A DNA stretch of 64,000 bases from Bacteroidales bacterium (GTDB lineage: Bacteria > Bacteroidota > Bacteroidia > Bacteroidales > UBA932). The notes beneath the pieces are model-generated. The model had not been told where the DNA came from and did not search any database. It saw nothing but the letters and a program-made list of their open reading frames with translations. Shown piece after piece: positions 36,920 to 46,040 of this stretch. Position 1 is the first letter of the stretch; the number at the start of each line of letters is the position of its first letter. The DNA lies in NCBI GenBank assembly GCA_017935505.1, contig JAGBHM010000023.1, forward strand, positions 82,556 through 146,555. The letters run 5' to 3'. The position numbers and the translations under genes are program-made.

Positions 36920-37273
36920 ATGTTTTTAGAAATAGTAAAGTCCAAGATTCACAGAGTAAGTGTAACCGAAGCCAATCTGAATTATATTGGCAGCATTACC
37001 ATTGATGAGGATCTTATAGATGCAACGGGACTGTATGAAAATGAGAAAGTACAGATAGTAAATATAAATAACGGCGAAAGGATTGAGACTTATGTTATAA
37101 AAGGGGAGAGAGGTAGCGGAAAGATCTGTCTTAACGGGGCAGCTGCCCGCAAGTTTGCGGTGGGAGACCTGGTTATCATAATGTCTTATGCTTTGATGAC
37201 TCCCGAGGAGGCAAAAAACTTTAAGCCTAAAGTGGTATTTCCAGACTCTGTAACCAATAGGCTCATCAGCTGA
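36920..37273 (+). CDS. panD: Aspartate 1-decarboxylase
   Basis: Pyruvoyl enzyme that converts aspartate to beta-alanine for pantothenate synthesis. The 117-residue proenzyme has the self-cleavage site Gly24-Ser25 in YIGSITID, with downstream [16 protein letters not shown], the [13 protein letters not shown] motif and [14 protein letters not shown]. The length matches the family. It lies between panC and a membrane protein gene. Confidence 0.97.
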   Translation: MFLEIVKSKIHRVSVTEANLNYIGSITIDEDLIDATGLYENEKVQIVNINNGERIETYVIKGERGSGKICLNGAAARKFAVGDLVIIMSYALMTPEEAKNFKPKVVFPDSVTNRLIS

Positions 37274-37288
37274 AACAAGTTGTAAAAC

Positions 37289-38281
37289 ATGAAAAAACTG
37301 ATACAATATTTTCTACTGCTTGCTCTAGCAGGTCTATTATTGTATTTTTCTTTCAAAGGGGTCAAGTGGAACGACTTTGTAAACGGACTTAAGGGCTGCA
37401 ATTTCCAATGGATTGCAGCTTCTGTTGTTGTTGGAATTATAGGTTTTATATTCAGAGGATTACGATGGAGACTCCTGCTGCTTCCGCTTAATGGAAAGGT
37501 TACATTCAGGGAGGCATATGATGGTGTCGCAATAGCGTATCTCACAAATTTTGCAATTCCCAGGGCTGGTGAGATAGCCCGTTGTGGAGTTGTTGCAAAA
37601 AGCGGAAAGGTTACCTTTGAGGGGGCTTTGGGTACAGTAGTCCTTGAGCGCAGCTTTGATATGCTGTGTCTCCTTTTCTGGATTGTCACCTTACTTGCAT
37701 TCAAGTGGGATGAGTTCGGAAGTTTTATGAATGAGCAGTTGCTTGTGCCGTTTTCACAGCGGTTCAGCTTTGGTTTTGTATGGATTCTGGCGGCACTTTT
37801 CCTGCTTGCTGCAATTGCTTGTGCAGTGGCTTGGAGATATCGCAAAAGGCTTCTGGAGGTAAAACTGTTTGCAAAGCTGTATGATATTGCCAAAGGCTTA
37901 TGGCAGGGAGTGCTGGCCGCATTCAGGATGAAGGGCAAAGGCTTGTTTTTTATCTACACTGCCGCCATTTGGGGCACATACTGGCTTACAAGCTACACAA
38001 CAATACAAGCATTTCCATCTGTCTCATATCTCGATGGTTCTGATGCGCTCTTCCTTATGATTGTAGGAGGTCTCGGATGGGTTGTTCCTGTACAGGGGGG
38101 CTTGGGTGCATACCATTTTATAGTTAGTCTTGCATTGTGGAGCGTCTACTCCATTCCACAGACCACAGGTGTAATATTTGCAACAATCTCGCACGAATCA
38201 CAGGCATTGGCCATGGTTGTGTGTGGTGTTGTCTCTCTGATAAGTGTCAGCCTGTGGAGCAGGAATACAGGCAAACGGTGA
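37289..38281 (+). CDS. Lysylphosphatidylglycerol-synthase-type membrane protein (UPF0104)
   Basis: A 330-residue inner-membrane protein with about eight hydrophobic helices (for example LIQYFLLLALAGLLLYFSF, IAASVVVGIIGFIFRGL, ILAALFLLAAIACAVAW). It carries the AYLTNFAIPRAGEIARC and ALGTVVLERSFDMLCLL motifs seen in the membrane domain related to MprF/AglD, lacking the synthase domain. Relatives are thought to act as lipid flippases or transporters, but the substrate is unknown here. It follows panD by 15 bases and its end abuts malQ; no functional link to either is evident. Confidence 0.85.
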   Translation: MKKLIQYFLLLALAGLLLYFSFKGVKWNDFVNGLKGCNFQWIAASVVVGIIGFIFRGLRWRLLLLPLNGKVTFREAYDGVAIAYLTNFAIPRAGEIARCGVVAKSGKVTFEGALGTVVLERSFDMLCLLFWIVTLLAFKWDEFGSFMNEQLLVPFSQRFSFGFVWILAALFLLAAIACAVAWRYRKRLLEVKLFAKLYDIAKGLWQGVLAAFRMKGKGLFFIYTAAIWGTYWLTSYTTIQAFPSVSYLDGSDALFLMIVGGLGWVVPVQGGLGAYHFIVSLALWSVYSIPQTTGVIFATISHESQALAMVVCGVVSLISVSLWSRNTGKR

Positions 38282-38295
38282 TAAAAAATTGGATT

Positions 38296-40830
38296 ATGAC
38301 GATAAAGTTTACAATACATTTTACCCCGACAGGGGATGAAAAACTTTTTATTGAGGGACTCTCTTCTGCCATTATGCCTGCGGAGCTGGCGCAAGGGGCT
38401 CTTCCTCTTGAGTACGAGGGGGATTCTCTATGGAGCAGAGAGCTCAATATAAATACAAGGAAAGAGAGGATAATATCATACAGGTATTTTGTTGGAAGAG
38501 CTGGAGGGGAGAGGTATTATGAGGCTGGAAGGATGCGCTCCATTGTGGCAAACAGCAAGACTTCACACATCGAAGCCCGTGACCAGTGGACTGGCAATAC
38601 GGCTGATGCTCCATTTTTGTCGGCACCCTTTTCTGATGTCTTCTTCTCTGAGACGGCTTCGCAATACAGCAATACGCACAGATGTCATCATGAATTGATA
38701 ATCAGGGCTATAATTCCCAATATACCAGCCAGCAACCAAATCAGGCTTGTTGGTAATGTGCCTGCACTAGGAGAGTGGAATGTTGAAAAGGGAATAACTA
38801 TGACAAGGGTTGAGGGCCAGCGCTGGGAGGCTTATATTCCTGTCGGTGAGAATGCCGGAGAAGAGTGGGAGTATAAATTTGTCGATTATAACAATGTTTC
38901 CGACAGCTATATTTGGGAAGAGGGCGACAATCGTACTCTCATTGTGCCGGAGGTCGGCAAGCATAATACCCTAATAATGGAACATTCCTCTGCCCGTTTT
39001 GGAGTTTCAAATCCGAGATTTGCAGGATGTGCAGTCCCTGTCTTCTCCCTCAAATCAAAAAAGAGCCATGGCGTGGGGGATTTTGCAGATATAAGGCTGC
39101 TGGCCGATTGGGCAAAGGCTGCAGGTTTGTCGGTGATACAGCTGTTGCCTATAAATGATACTACGGCATATATGTCGTGGAAAGACTCATATCCATACAA
39201 TTGCATATCAACCCTGGCACTGCATCCATTGTACATAAATTTGGCAGAACTGGGGGAGATGAAGGACGAAAAATTGTACAAGGAATTTGCGCGGGAAGGG
39301 AAGCTGTTGAACCACAAGATGTTCCTTGATTATACAGAAGTTTGGGAGAGCAAGATGCGCTATTGCCGCTATATGTACCTTCAGGAGAGGGAGAATACAT
39401 TTGCAGAGCCTGCCTATTACACTTTTTCAAAAGAGAACAAGGAGTGGCTCTATCCTTATGCACTCTTTTCGGCATTGCGCGACCATTTCAAAACTGCAGA
39501 ATTCAAGAAATGGGGCAAAGTTGATGGAGTGGACTGCTCTGTATATTCCGACAAACTTGTCTCAAAACTCTCGGCCAAATCAGGCACCTTGAGTGATGAT
39601 ATATATTTTTATGTATACCTTCAATATCATCTCTACAAGCAGATGTGCAAAACTAAAGAGTATGCACACTCTTGCGGAGTTGCCATAAAGGGCGATATTC
39701 CGATAGGAATCTCGCGCTGCAGCGTTGAGGCATGGCAATATCCTCATCTGTTCAATTTCTCACAGTCTGCCGGAGCTCCGCCTGATTTCTTCTCAAAAAC
39801 TGGCCAGAACTGGGGATTCCCAACCTACAACTGGGACAAGATGGCAGAAGACAATTATTCATGGTGGAAGCAGAGGCTTACCCTGTTTGCCAAATATTTT
39901 GATGCCTACAGAATAGACCATATACTTGGATTCTTCAGAATATGGGAGGTTCCGATTGAGTATTCAGACGGCCGTCTGGGCCATCTTTCGCCAACAATGC
40001 CATATACTCCTGAGCAGATACGGCAGATGGGCGTGCGCTTTACAAATCCGGTTGAGATGGCAGGTGTGGGCAATGATGGAAATCCTACCCCAGATGGGCT
40101 GTTTATTGAGGATCCGTATAAAAAAGGACATTACCATCCGATGATTTCTGCCCACGACGGAGCTATGTACAGAGCCCTGCCGCAATGGGAAAAGGAGGCA
40201 TTTAACCACTTGCATTACAACTATTTCTTCCACAGACACAATGAGTTGTGGTATAACAATGCCATGAAGAAGCTTCAGCAGCTGATAGCTGCTACCAACA
40301 TGCTTGCATGCGGTGAGGATTTGGGAATGCTTTCTGAGTCTGTAACCAGATGCATGAATAATCTGAGGATACTCTCTCTCGAACTGATGATAATGCCTAA
40401 ACAGTTTGGACAGGATCTCGGAGACCCTGCAGGATATCCATACCTTAGTGTCTGTACAACCAGCACACACGATTGTGAAACATTGAGAATGTGGCTAGGA
40501 AAGCGTCTTGGAACAACAATGGGAGCTGTTGCCAATGTGGACTCAACAACCACAGTGCCTATTACCGATGCATTGCCAAAGGATTGTGCCGATATAATAC
40601 GCAGAACATTGGCAGCACCGAGTATGCTGGCAATACTTCCGGTACAGGACTGGTTGTCGGTTGATGAGAAGGTGCGCAGCAAGTATGTGGATAGTGAGAG
40701 AATAAATGATCCGTCGAATCCGAATCATTATTGGCGCTACAGGATTCATATTCCATTGGAGGAGATGATCTCTGCAAAGGAATTTAACCGTAAAGTTGAG
40801 GGGCTTGTAAAGGAGAGCGGACGAAGATAA
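38296..40830 (+). CDS. malQ: 4-alpha-glucanotransferase with CBM20 domains
   Basis: GH77 enzyme that disproportionates maltodextrins in the cytoplasm. The 844-residue protein begins with two starch-binding CBM20-like units (about residues 3-85 and 130-225; the second contains IRLVGNVPALGEWNVEKG), followed by the GH77 barrel: YPYNCISTLALHPLYINL, the nucleophile Asp541 in DAYRIDH, acid/base Glu674 in CGEDLGM and Asp726 in STHDCETL. This long form resembles plant DPE2 and many Bacteroidota enzymes rather than E. coli MalQ. The start is ATG 38296; the longer frame upstream only overlaps the preceding gene. Confidence 0.94.
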   Translation: MTIKFTIHFTPTGDEKLFIEGLSSAIMPAELAQGALPLEYEGDSLWSRELNINTRKERIISYRYFVGRAGGERYYEAGRMRSIVANSKTSHIEARDQWTGNTADAPFLSAPFSDVFFSETASQYSNTHRCHHELIIRAIIPNIPASNQIRLVGNVPALGEWNVEKGITMTRVEGQRWEAYIPVGENAGEEWEYKFVDYNNVSDSYIWEEGDNRTLIVPEVGKHNTLIMEHSSARFGVSNPRFAGCAVPVFSLKSKKSHGVGDFADIRLLADWAKAAGLSVIQLLPINDTTAYMSWKDSYPYNCISTLALHPLYINLAELGEMKDEKLYKEFAREGKLLNHKMFLDYTEVWESKMRYCRYMYLQERENTFAEPAYYTFSKENKEWLYPYALFSALRDHFKTAEFKKWGKVDGVDCSVYSDKLVSKLSAKSGTLSDDIYFYVYLQYHLYKQMCKTKEYAHSCGVAIKGDIPIGISRCSVEAWQYPHLFNFSQSAGAPPDFFSKTGQNWGFPTYNWDKMAEDNYSWWKQRLTLFAKYFDAYRIDHILGFFRIWEVPIEYSDGRLGHLSPTMPYTPEQIRQMGVRFTNPVEMAGVGNDGNPTPDGLFIEDPYKKGHYHPMISAHDGAMYRALPQWEKEAFNHLHYNYFFHRHNELWYNNAMKKLQQLIAATNMLACGEDLGMLSESVTRCMNNLRILSLELMIMPKQFGQDLGDPAGYPYLSVCTTSTHDCETLRMWLGKRLGTTMGAVANVDSTTTVPITDALPKDCADIIRRTLAAPSMLAILPVQDWLSVDEKVRSKYVDSERINDPSNPNHYWRYRIHIPLEEMISAKEFNRKVEGLVKESGRR

Positions 40831-40861
40831 TAGGGGACAATAATAAAATATAAGTTTATAT

Positions 40862-41848
40862 ATGAAGTCTATACTTGGAATAGGAAATGCTTTGACCGAT
40901 ATTCTGGCCGTATTGCCGGATGATGAATTTTTAAAAAAATACCATCTTCCAAAGGGAAGCATGCAGCATGTGGATGAGGCTACAGGTGACAAGATCTGGC
41001 AGATGCTCAAGACTATGGGTGTGCAATATGTCCCTGGAGGATCTGCAGCAAATACAATTGCCGGCGCTTCAATTTTTGGTATGGAGAGCGGTTTTATAGG
41101 GAAGGTTGGTGATGATGAACTTGGCTCCCTTTTCAAGACAGGACAGGAGAATATAGGTATAAAACCGACACTATTGAAAGGCACTCTTTCAAGTGGCCGT
41201 GCCATGGTCTTTGTAACTGCTCCAAATGCAGAAAGGACATTTGCAGTCTATTTGGGTGCTGCTTTGGAGCTTGTGCCTGAAGATCTTAAACCACACTTTT
41301 TTGAGGGGTATGATTATTTTCATATAGAGGGTTATCTTGTTCAGAACCAAGCTCTTGTGAGAAGGGCTGTGGAGTTGGCAAAACAGGCCGGATCGATTAT
41401 TTCAATAGATATGGCCAGCTATAATGTGGTGGAGAGCAACAAAGCATTCCTGCATGATATCATAGAGGATTATGTGGATATTGTATTTGCCAATGAGACA
41501 GAAGCAAAGGCTCTTACAGGCAAGGAGCCTCGTGAGGCACTCGATGAAATTGCCGCTATGTGCAAAATAGCTGTTGTAAAATTAGGCCCCGACGGTTCTA
41601 TGGTAAAATGTGGAGACGAATTCTACAAAATAGAGGCTTGGCCTGCCAAGACCATTGATGCAACAGGTGCCGGAGATATTTATGCTGCCGGATTCATCTA
41701 TGCGCACTCATTGGATATGCCTATCGAGATTTGTGGAAAAGTTGGCTCTATAATATCATCAAAAGTGGTGGAGGTTATAGGCCCGAAAGTGGATATTCCA
41801 CGTTGGAAAGATGCTAAAGCTGAAATAAGAAAACTTATGGGAATCTGA
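40862..41848 (+). CDS. PfkB-family sugar/nucleoside kinase
   Basis: Ribokinase-type kinase of the adenosine-kinase branch. The 328-residue protein has the first PfkB signature (YVPGGSAANTIAGASIFG), the substrate lid segment, FANETEAKALTGKEP, and the second signature with catalytic Asp in DATGAGDIYAAGF. The GDDELGSLF stretch and GKVGD strand are typical of adenosine or ribo-kinases; the exact sugar cannot be decided. It follows malQ by 31 bases and is closed by a terminator at 41949. Confidence 0.9.
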   Translation: MKSILGIGNALTDILAVLPDDEFLKKYHLPKGSMQHVDEATGDKIWQMLKTMGVQYVPGGSAANTIAGASIFGMESGFIGKVGDDELGSLFKTGQENIGIKPTLLKGTLSSGRAMVFVTAPNAERTFAVYLGAALELVPEDLKPHFFEGYDYFHIEGYLVQNQALVRRAVELAKQAGSIISIDMASYNVVESNKAFLHDIIEDYVDIVFANETEAKALTGKEPREALDEIAAMCKIAVVKLGPDGSMVKCGDEFYKIEAWPAKTIDATGAGDIYAAGFIYAHSLDMPIEICGKVGSIISSKVVEVIGPKVDIPRWKDAKAEIRKLMGI

Positions 41849-41948
41849 TTAAACCTTTTGGAATGAAATGTGTTTTTAATAGTGAAAAGAGGAGTGAATT
41901 AAACAATGGTTTTTCATAGGTAATAGTTTTAGTTTAGGTTAATTGAAT

Positions 41949-41984
41949 ATGCCCTGCATTCTTTTGATGAGGATTGCAGGGCAT
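41949..41984 (+). terminator. Terminator before the polysaccharide locus
   Basis: ATGCCCTGCA (41949-41958) pairs with TGCAGGGCAT (41975-41984) across a 16-base loop, followed by GTTTTGT. It isolates the PfkB gene from the polysaccharide operon. The 100 bases between the PfkB stop and this hairpin hold no recognisable gene. Confidence 0.8.
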
Positions 41985-42023
41985 GTTTTGTCAAATTAAT
42001 TTCACTTCTTGCCCAAAAGTGGC

Positions 42024-42031
42024 TATATTTG
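42024..42031 (+). promoter_or_regulatory. -7 element of the polysaccharide operon promoter
   Basis: TATATTTG fits TAnnTTTG. A TTG at 42009-42011 is too close (12 bases) to be a normal -33 box, and no other candidate is clear. No flanking inverted repeats of the kind that make Bacteroides capsule promoters invertible were seen. Confidence 0.45.
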
Positions 42032-42249
42032 TAAGTAACGCATGCTAATTGTACACATGCGGTCAGGCAGGTGGACTTGTACTTCATAGCATATTAGGCC
42101 TTGATTCTGAAGAACTGAACATTTAGGGGCGTGCAGATGTTTCTATTGGGTTAAAGAGGGTTATGGAGTGAGATTTGGAGAACGTTGAGAGTAGGTCATA
42201 AAGTTTGCATAGCCTGTTTGAAAGAGACGGAATGAAATATTGCATGCAT
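42032..42249 (+). other. Long untranslated leader of the polysaccharide operon
   Basis: About 215 bases separate the -7 element from the galE start without a credible open frame. At its 5' end CGCATG (42039-42044) pairs with CATGCG (42056-42061) in an 11-base-loop hairpin. The rest is purine-rich with no obvious structure. Bacteroides capsule operons use long leaders for antitermination by UpxY, but no upxY or upxZ gene is in this locus. An in-frame TTG at 42205 could extend galE by 15 codons but gives a poor N terminus. Confidence 0.4.
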
Positions 42250-43266
42250 ATGAAGACAATTTTGGTAACAGGTGGTGCCGGGTATATAGGTTCCCATACA
42301 TTGGTGGAACTGGACAAGGCTGGATATCAACCGGTGGTTGTGGATAATCTGGTAAATTCCAATATAGAATCTATAAGGCGTGTTGAAAAACTTATAGGCA
42401 AAAAGATTCCTTTTTACAATTTGGATATACGCGATGCTGAGGCATTGGAAAAAGTGATGGAAGAATATGAATTCTTTGCTTGCATCCATTTTGCCGGTCT
42501 GAAAGCTGTTGGAGAATCAGTGAATAAGCCACTAGAGTATTATAGCAACAACATGGGTGGCACTTTTGTACTGATAGAGCAACTTGTAAAACATAATTGT
42601 AAGAATGTAATCTTCTCATCATCAGCAACCGTTTACGGTGTTCCTGAAACAATTCCAATTACGGAGGGGTGTCCCAAAGGTATGTGTACAAATCCTTATG
42701 GTAAAACCAAGAGTATGTTGGAAGATGTTCTGATGGATGTGCAAAAGGCAGATAAAGAGTGGAATATTGTGCTTTTGAGATACTTTAACCCGATAGGGGC
42801 ACACCCAAGTGGGGAGATGGGAGAGAATCCCAATGGAATCCCAAACAATTTGATGCCATATATTACTCAGGTAGCAGTGGGTAACAGGGAGTGTCTGGGA
42901 GTATTTGGGAATGACTATGACACTCCGGATGGTACAGGTGTACGTGATTATATACATGTGGTAGATCTTGCAAGAGGGCATGTGGCTGCTCTTTCTGCAA
43001 TAGAACGTAAGTGTGGATTGGGTATATATAATCTTGGTACCGGCCGTGGATATTCGGTTCTGGATGTTATAAAGACATTTGAAAAAGTAAATGGGGTGGC
43101 AGTCCCATACCGGATAATGCCACGTAGAGATGGAGATGTAGCGGAGTGTTACAGCAATCCTCAAAAGGCAAAGAATGAGTTGGGTTGGAGTGCCGAGTAT
43201 GGTTTGGAGGAGATGTGCAGGGATGCATGGAATTGGCAGAAGAAAAATCCGGAGGGATACAATTAA
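42250..43266 (+). CDS. galE: UDP-glucose 4-epimerase
   Basis: Interconverts UDP-glucose and UDP-galactose (or the N-acetyl forms) with bound NAD, supplying galactose-type donors for the polysaccharide. The 338-residue short-chain-dehydrogenase protein has the Rossmann motif ILVTGGAGYIGSH, HFAGLKAVGESV, catalytic FSSSATVYG and NPYGKTKSMLE (Tyr/Lys), and ARGHVAALSAIE in the C-terminal domain. The start is set at ATG 42250 so that the nucleotide-binding strand lies at the N terminus. First gene of the locus after a long leader. Confidence 0.95.
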   Translation: MKTILVTGGAGYIGSHTLVELDKAGYQPVVVDNLVNSNIESIRRVEKLIGKKIPFYNLDIRDAEALEKVMEEYEFFACIHFAGLKAVGESVNKPLEYYSNNMGGTFVLIEQLVKHNCKNVIFSSSATVYGVPETIPITEGCPKGMCTNPYGKTKSMLEDVLMDVQKADKEWNIVLLRYFNPIGAHPSGEMGENPNGIPNNLMPYITQVAVGNRECLGVFGNDYDTPDGTGVRDYIHVVDLARGHVAALSAIERKCGLGIYNLGTGRGYSVLDVIKTFEKVNGVAVPYRIMPRRDGDVAECYSNPQKAKNELGWSAEYGLEEMCRDAWNWQKKNPEGYN

Positions 43267-43306
43267 TATGAGCGACAAGCTTCATCAAAATTAGATTTTA
43301 AAGAGT

Positions 43307-43870
43307 ATGGGAGTAATAAAGACAGAGATAGAGGGAGTACTCATAATAGAGCCAAAAATATTTGGCGATGAGCGTGGATACTTTTATGAGAGCTACAATA
43401 AAGAACGTTTTGCTGCGGAAACCGGATTGGATATAGATTTTGTGCAGGATAACCAGAGCAAATCGTGTTATGGAGTGTTGAGGGGCCTCCACTTTCAGAA
43501 GCCTCCTCATGCGCAGAGCAAATTGGTGAGAGTTGTGAAAGGGGCTGTATTGGATGTGGCTGTTGATATCCGCAGAGGTTCCCCAACTTTCGGCAAGCAT
43601 GTGGCTGTTGAACTTACTGAGGAGAACCATAGGCAATTCTTCATACCGCGTGGATTTGCACATGGTTTTGCAGTTTTGAGTGATGAGGCTATATTCCAGT
43701 ATAAATGTGACAATTTGTATGCACCGGGCTCGGAAGGATCTATCATCTGGAACGATCCGGATTTGGCAATAGACTGGAGAGTGCCTGCAGATAAGATTAT
43801 TCTTAGCGAAAAGGATAAACATCACCCAAGGTTGAAAGATGCCGGATGGCTGTTTGATATGAACATTTAA
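43307..43870 (+). CDS. rfbC: dTDP-4-dehydrorhamnose 3,5-epimerase
   Basis: Third step of dTDP-L-rhamnose synthesis. The 187-residue cupin protein has IFGDERGYFYESYN, FVQDNQSKSCYGVLRGLHFQKPP (catalytic His in RGLHFQ), GAVLDVAVDIRRGSPTFGKH, and IPRGFAHGFAVLS with the family Tyr region after it. The other rhamnose genes present, rfbD and rfbB, lie 18 kb away at the far end of the locus; rfbA is not in the window. Confidence 0.96.
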   Translation: MGVIKTEIEGVLIIEPKIFGDERGYFYESYNKERFAAETGLDIDFVQDNQSKSCYGVLRGLHFQKPPHAQSKLVRVVKGAVLDVAVDIRRGSPTFGKHVAVELTEENHRQFFIPRGFAHGFAVLSDEAIFQYKCDNLYAPGSEGSIIWNDPDLAIDWRVPADKIILSEKDKHHPRLKDAGWLFDMNI

Positions 43871-43881
43871 AAATATACCTG

Positions 43882-44961
43882 ATGACTGACAATAAAACTA
43901 ATACAGAAGATATGTTGCAGCCCGATTTTACAGAGTTGATTGTAAAACTATGGAAGAGCAGGTGCATGATAATCAAATGGGGTGTTATAGGTGCAATTGT
44001 GGGTCTTTTTCTTGCATTCAGCATACCTAAAACATATAAGGCCTCTGTGACATTGGCCCCTGAAGTTGAACAGAAAATGGGTTCCGGAGTGAGCTCCATT
44101 GCTTCAATGATGGGAATAAACCTCAACAACAGTGTTGATGCAATCAGTGTGGAGATGTATCCTGATGTTGTACACTCAACTCCTTTTATATATGAGTTGT
44201 TTGATTTGCCTGTCCAGTTTGTAAGGAGGGATAGTACTATCAATACCACACTACTTGATTATATGCTTAATTATCAGAAGTATCCGTGGTGGAGCTATGT
44301 TGTGTCGGCGCCATTCAAACTGGTAGGATGGGTGATGTCAATTGGAAAAGATGCTCCAATGCAGGAGGGAGCATTGAATCCTCAGAATCTGCCTAAGAAG
44401 GAGAGGGAGGTTGTTAAGTTTTTCTCCAATAATATAGCGGTGCTTATTGATAAAAAAACTTCAAAACTCTCTATGTTTATAGAACTGCAGGATCCTCTGG
44501 TGGCATCGGATGTAATGAATGCAATCGTGGAAAATCTCAAGAGGTTTATGTCGGACTACCGCACATCAAAAGCACGGCAGGATGTAGAGAATCTTTCCAT
44601 TATATGTGAGCAGCGCAAGCAGGATTATCAGAAAGCCCAGCAGGCTTATGCTGCATATGTAGATGCCAACCAAAATCTGTCACGCAAGAGTGCAATGGTT
44701 GAGAGCGAGAGACTTCAGCAGGAGAAAAACCTGGCATATCAGGTCTATTCGCAAGTTGCAGCCCAACTCGAAGGCTCCAGAATACAGGAGCAACAGGCTA
44801 AGCCGGTTTTTGTAATTATAGATCCGGTGGTTATACCAAATAGGAAAGCGGCTCCAAGCAAACTCAAATATATGGTAGGATTTGCATTCCTTGCAGGAGT
44901 TTGTGCTGTGGCATGGGCACTTTTTGGTAGTCAAGTATGGAAGGAGATAAAGGATGTGTAA
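43882..44961 (+). CDS. wzz: Wzz-type chain-length determinant protein
   Basis: Inner-membrane polysaccharide co-polymerase that sets the length distribution of polymer made by Wzy. The 359-residue protein has a transmembrane helix near the N terminus (WGVIGAIVGLFLAFSI, about 36-51), a large periplasmic part with coiled-coil segments (QQAYAAYVDANQNLSRKSA; QQEKNLAYQVYSQVAAQLEG), a proline motif (PVFVIIDPVVIPNRKAAPS) and a C-terminal helix (MVGFAFLAGVCAVAWALFG). No tyrosine-kinase domain is fused. It starts 11 bases after rfbC. Confidence 0.93.
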   Translation: MTDNKTNTEDMLQPDFTELIVKLWKSRCMIIKWGVIGAIVGLFLAFSIPKTYKASVTLAPEVEQKMGSGVSSIASMMGINLNNSVDAISVEMYPDVVHSTPFIYELFDLPVQFVRRDSTINTTLLDYMLNYQKYPWWSYVVSAPFKLVGWVMSIGKDAPMQEGALNPQNLPKKEREVVKFFSNNIAVLIDKKTSKLSMFIELQDPLVASDVMNAIVENLKRFMSDYRTSKARQDVENLSIICEQRKQDYQKAQQAYAAYVDANQNLSRKSAMVESERLQQEKNLAYQVYSQVAAQLEGSRIQEQQAKPVFVIIDPVVIPNRKAAPSKLKYMVGFAFLAGVCAVAWALFGSQVWKEIKDV

Positions 44962-44990
44962 TTTATTGATAGATCTTATCACACATTATT

Positions 44991-46001
44991 ATGGATAATG
45001 AATTTATAAAGCGGAACGAAGCGGGCAATAACCGTTCAACGATTCATGTTTATTTTAACGAGGAGATGCAAGTTGGCATTTCGTATGGATATTCTGCATA
45101 TTCTCTGCGGCTTGTTATTAAGTCTATGAATGTTGATAGTGTGAGAGGCTTTTCAACAGCGCTTGAATTACCCTATGTCTTTGTAAGTGAAAATGTATTG
45201 AAATATATAATTGGAATCCATGCTGTAGAGAAAAGTGTCAACAAAGAGCATTATATAGTTTCGGTTGATTTAGAATTTGATATTAATGACTATACAAGAT
45301 GGGTAAATAAATTGAAAGAGGAGCTTGACGCCACTAATGGATTTGATACCCAAACCCATATAAGTTACTTGGTGCCAAAAGATAAGTTTATTGAGGATGG
45401 AATGAGTGTTTTTGCCCGTAATACGAAGCGACTTTTTGATATGATATCTTCTTTCATAGTGATGATTATATTTTCACCGATCTTCTTGATATGTGCAATT
45501 TTAGTTCGGAAGGAAGATGGTGGCCCTGCTTTGTATAAACAGGAGCGGATAGGCCGTTTCGGGCGACCTTTCTATATATACAAGTTCAGGACGATGAGGT
45601 TGGATGCCGAGGCCATGGGCCCGCAATTGAGTCATGGAGGTGGCGTTAATGATCCACGTCTGACCAAAATAGGGAAAATTTTGCGAGCCCATCATCTTGA
45701 TGAGCTTCCTCAATTATGGAACGTGTTTATTGGAGATATGGCTTTTGTCGGGCATCGTCCAGAGCGCAAATTTTATATTGACCAGATTTTGGAGTATGAT
45801 AAGAGATACGAATATCTTTATCAGATACGTCCAGGGGTTACATCATATGCCACATTTTACAATGGATATACCGATACAATGGAAAAGATGTTGCGCAGAT
45901 TAGAATACGATCTTTATTATCTTGGTCACCGTTCTTGGATATTTGATATAAAGATTCTGTTAAAAACATTCTTCAGTATTATTTTAGGTAGAAAATTTTA
46001 G
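44991..46001 (+). CDS. Initiating undecaprenyl-phosphate sugar-1-phosphate transferase
   Basis: Polyprenyl-phosphate phosphoglycosyl transferase that loads the first sugar onto the lipid carrier. The C-terminal 195 residues (about 140-336) are the bacterial sugar-transferase domain: re-entrant helix ISSFIVMIIFSPIFLICAIL, YKQERIGRFGRPFYIYKFRTMR, HHLDELPQLWNVFIGDMAFVGHRPER and RPGVTSYA. The N-terminal 135 residues are unusual: soluble, no CoA-binding-like or multi-pass membrane region as in WbaP/WcaJ, and not recognised by me. The sugar is not predictable (Glc-1-P or Gal-1-P are common). Confidence 0.9.
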   Translation: MDNEFIKRNEAGNNRSTIHVYFNEEMQVGISYGYSAYSLRLVIKSMNVDSVRGFSTALELPYVFVSENVLKYIIGIHAVEKSVNKEHYIVSVDLEFDINDYTRWVNKLKEELDATNGFDTQTHISYLVPKDKFIEDGMSVFARNTKRLFDMISSFIVMIIFSPIFLICAILVRKEDGGPALYKQERIGRFGRPFYIYKFRTMRLDAEAMGPQLSHGGGVNDPRLTKIGKILRAHHLDELPQLWNVFIGDMAFVGHRPERKFYIDQILEYDKRYEYLYQIRPGVTSYATFYNGYTDTMEKMLRRLEYDLYYLGHRSWIFDIKILLKTFFSIILGRKF

Positions 46002-46040
46002 AGGTAAATATATTCTTTCTGGATAAAACAGCTGGAGGGC

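Noticed and set aside
38137..38295. N-terminal extension of malQ over the end of the upstream membrane-protein gene
   Set aside because: The extension has no CBM20 similarity and is the out-of-frame reading of the preceding gene.
42000..42250. Invertible promoter as in Bacteroides capsule loci
   Set aside because: I looked for inverted repeats flanking the TATATTTG element and found only a small local hairpin downstream of it.
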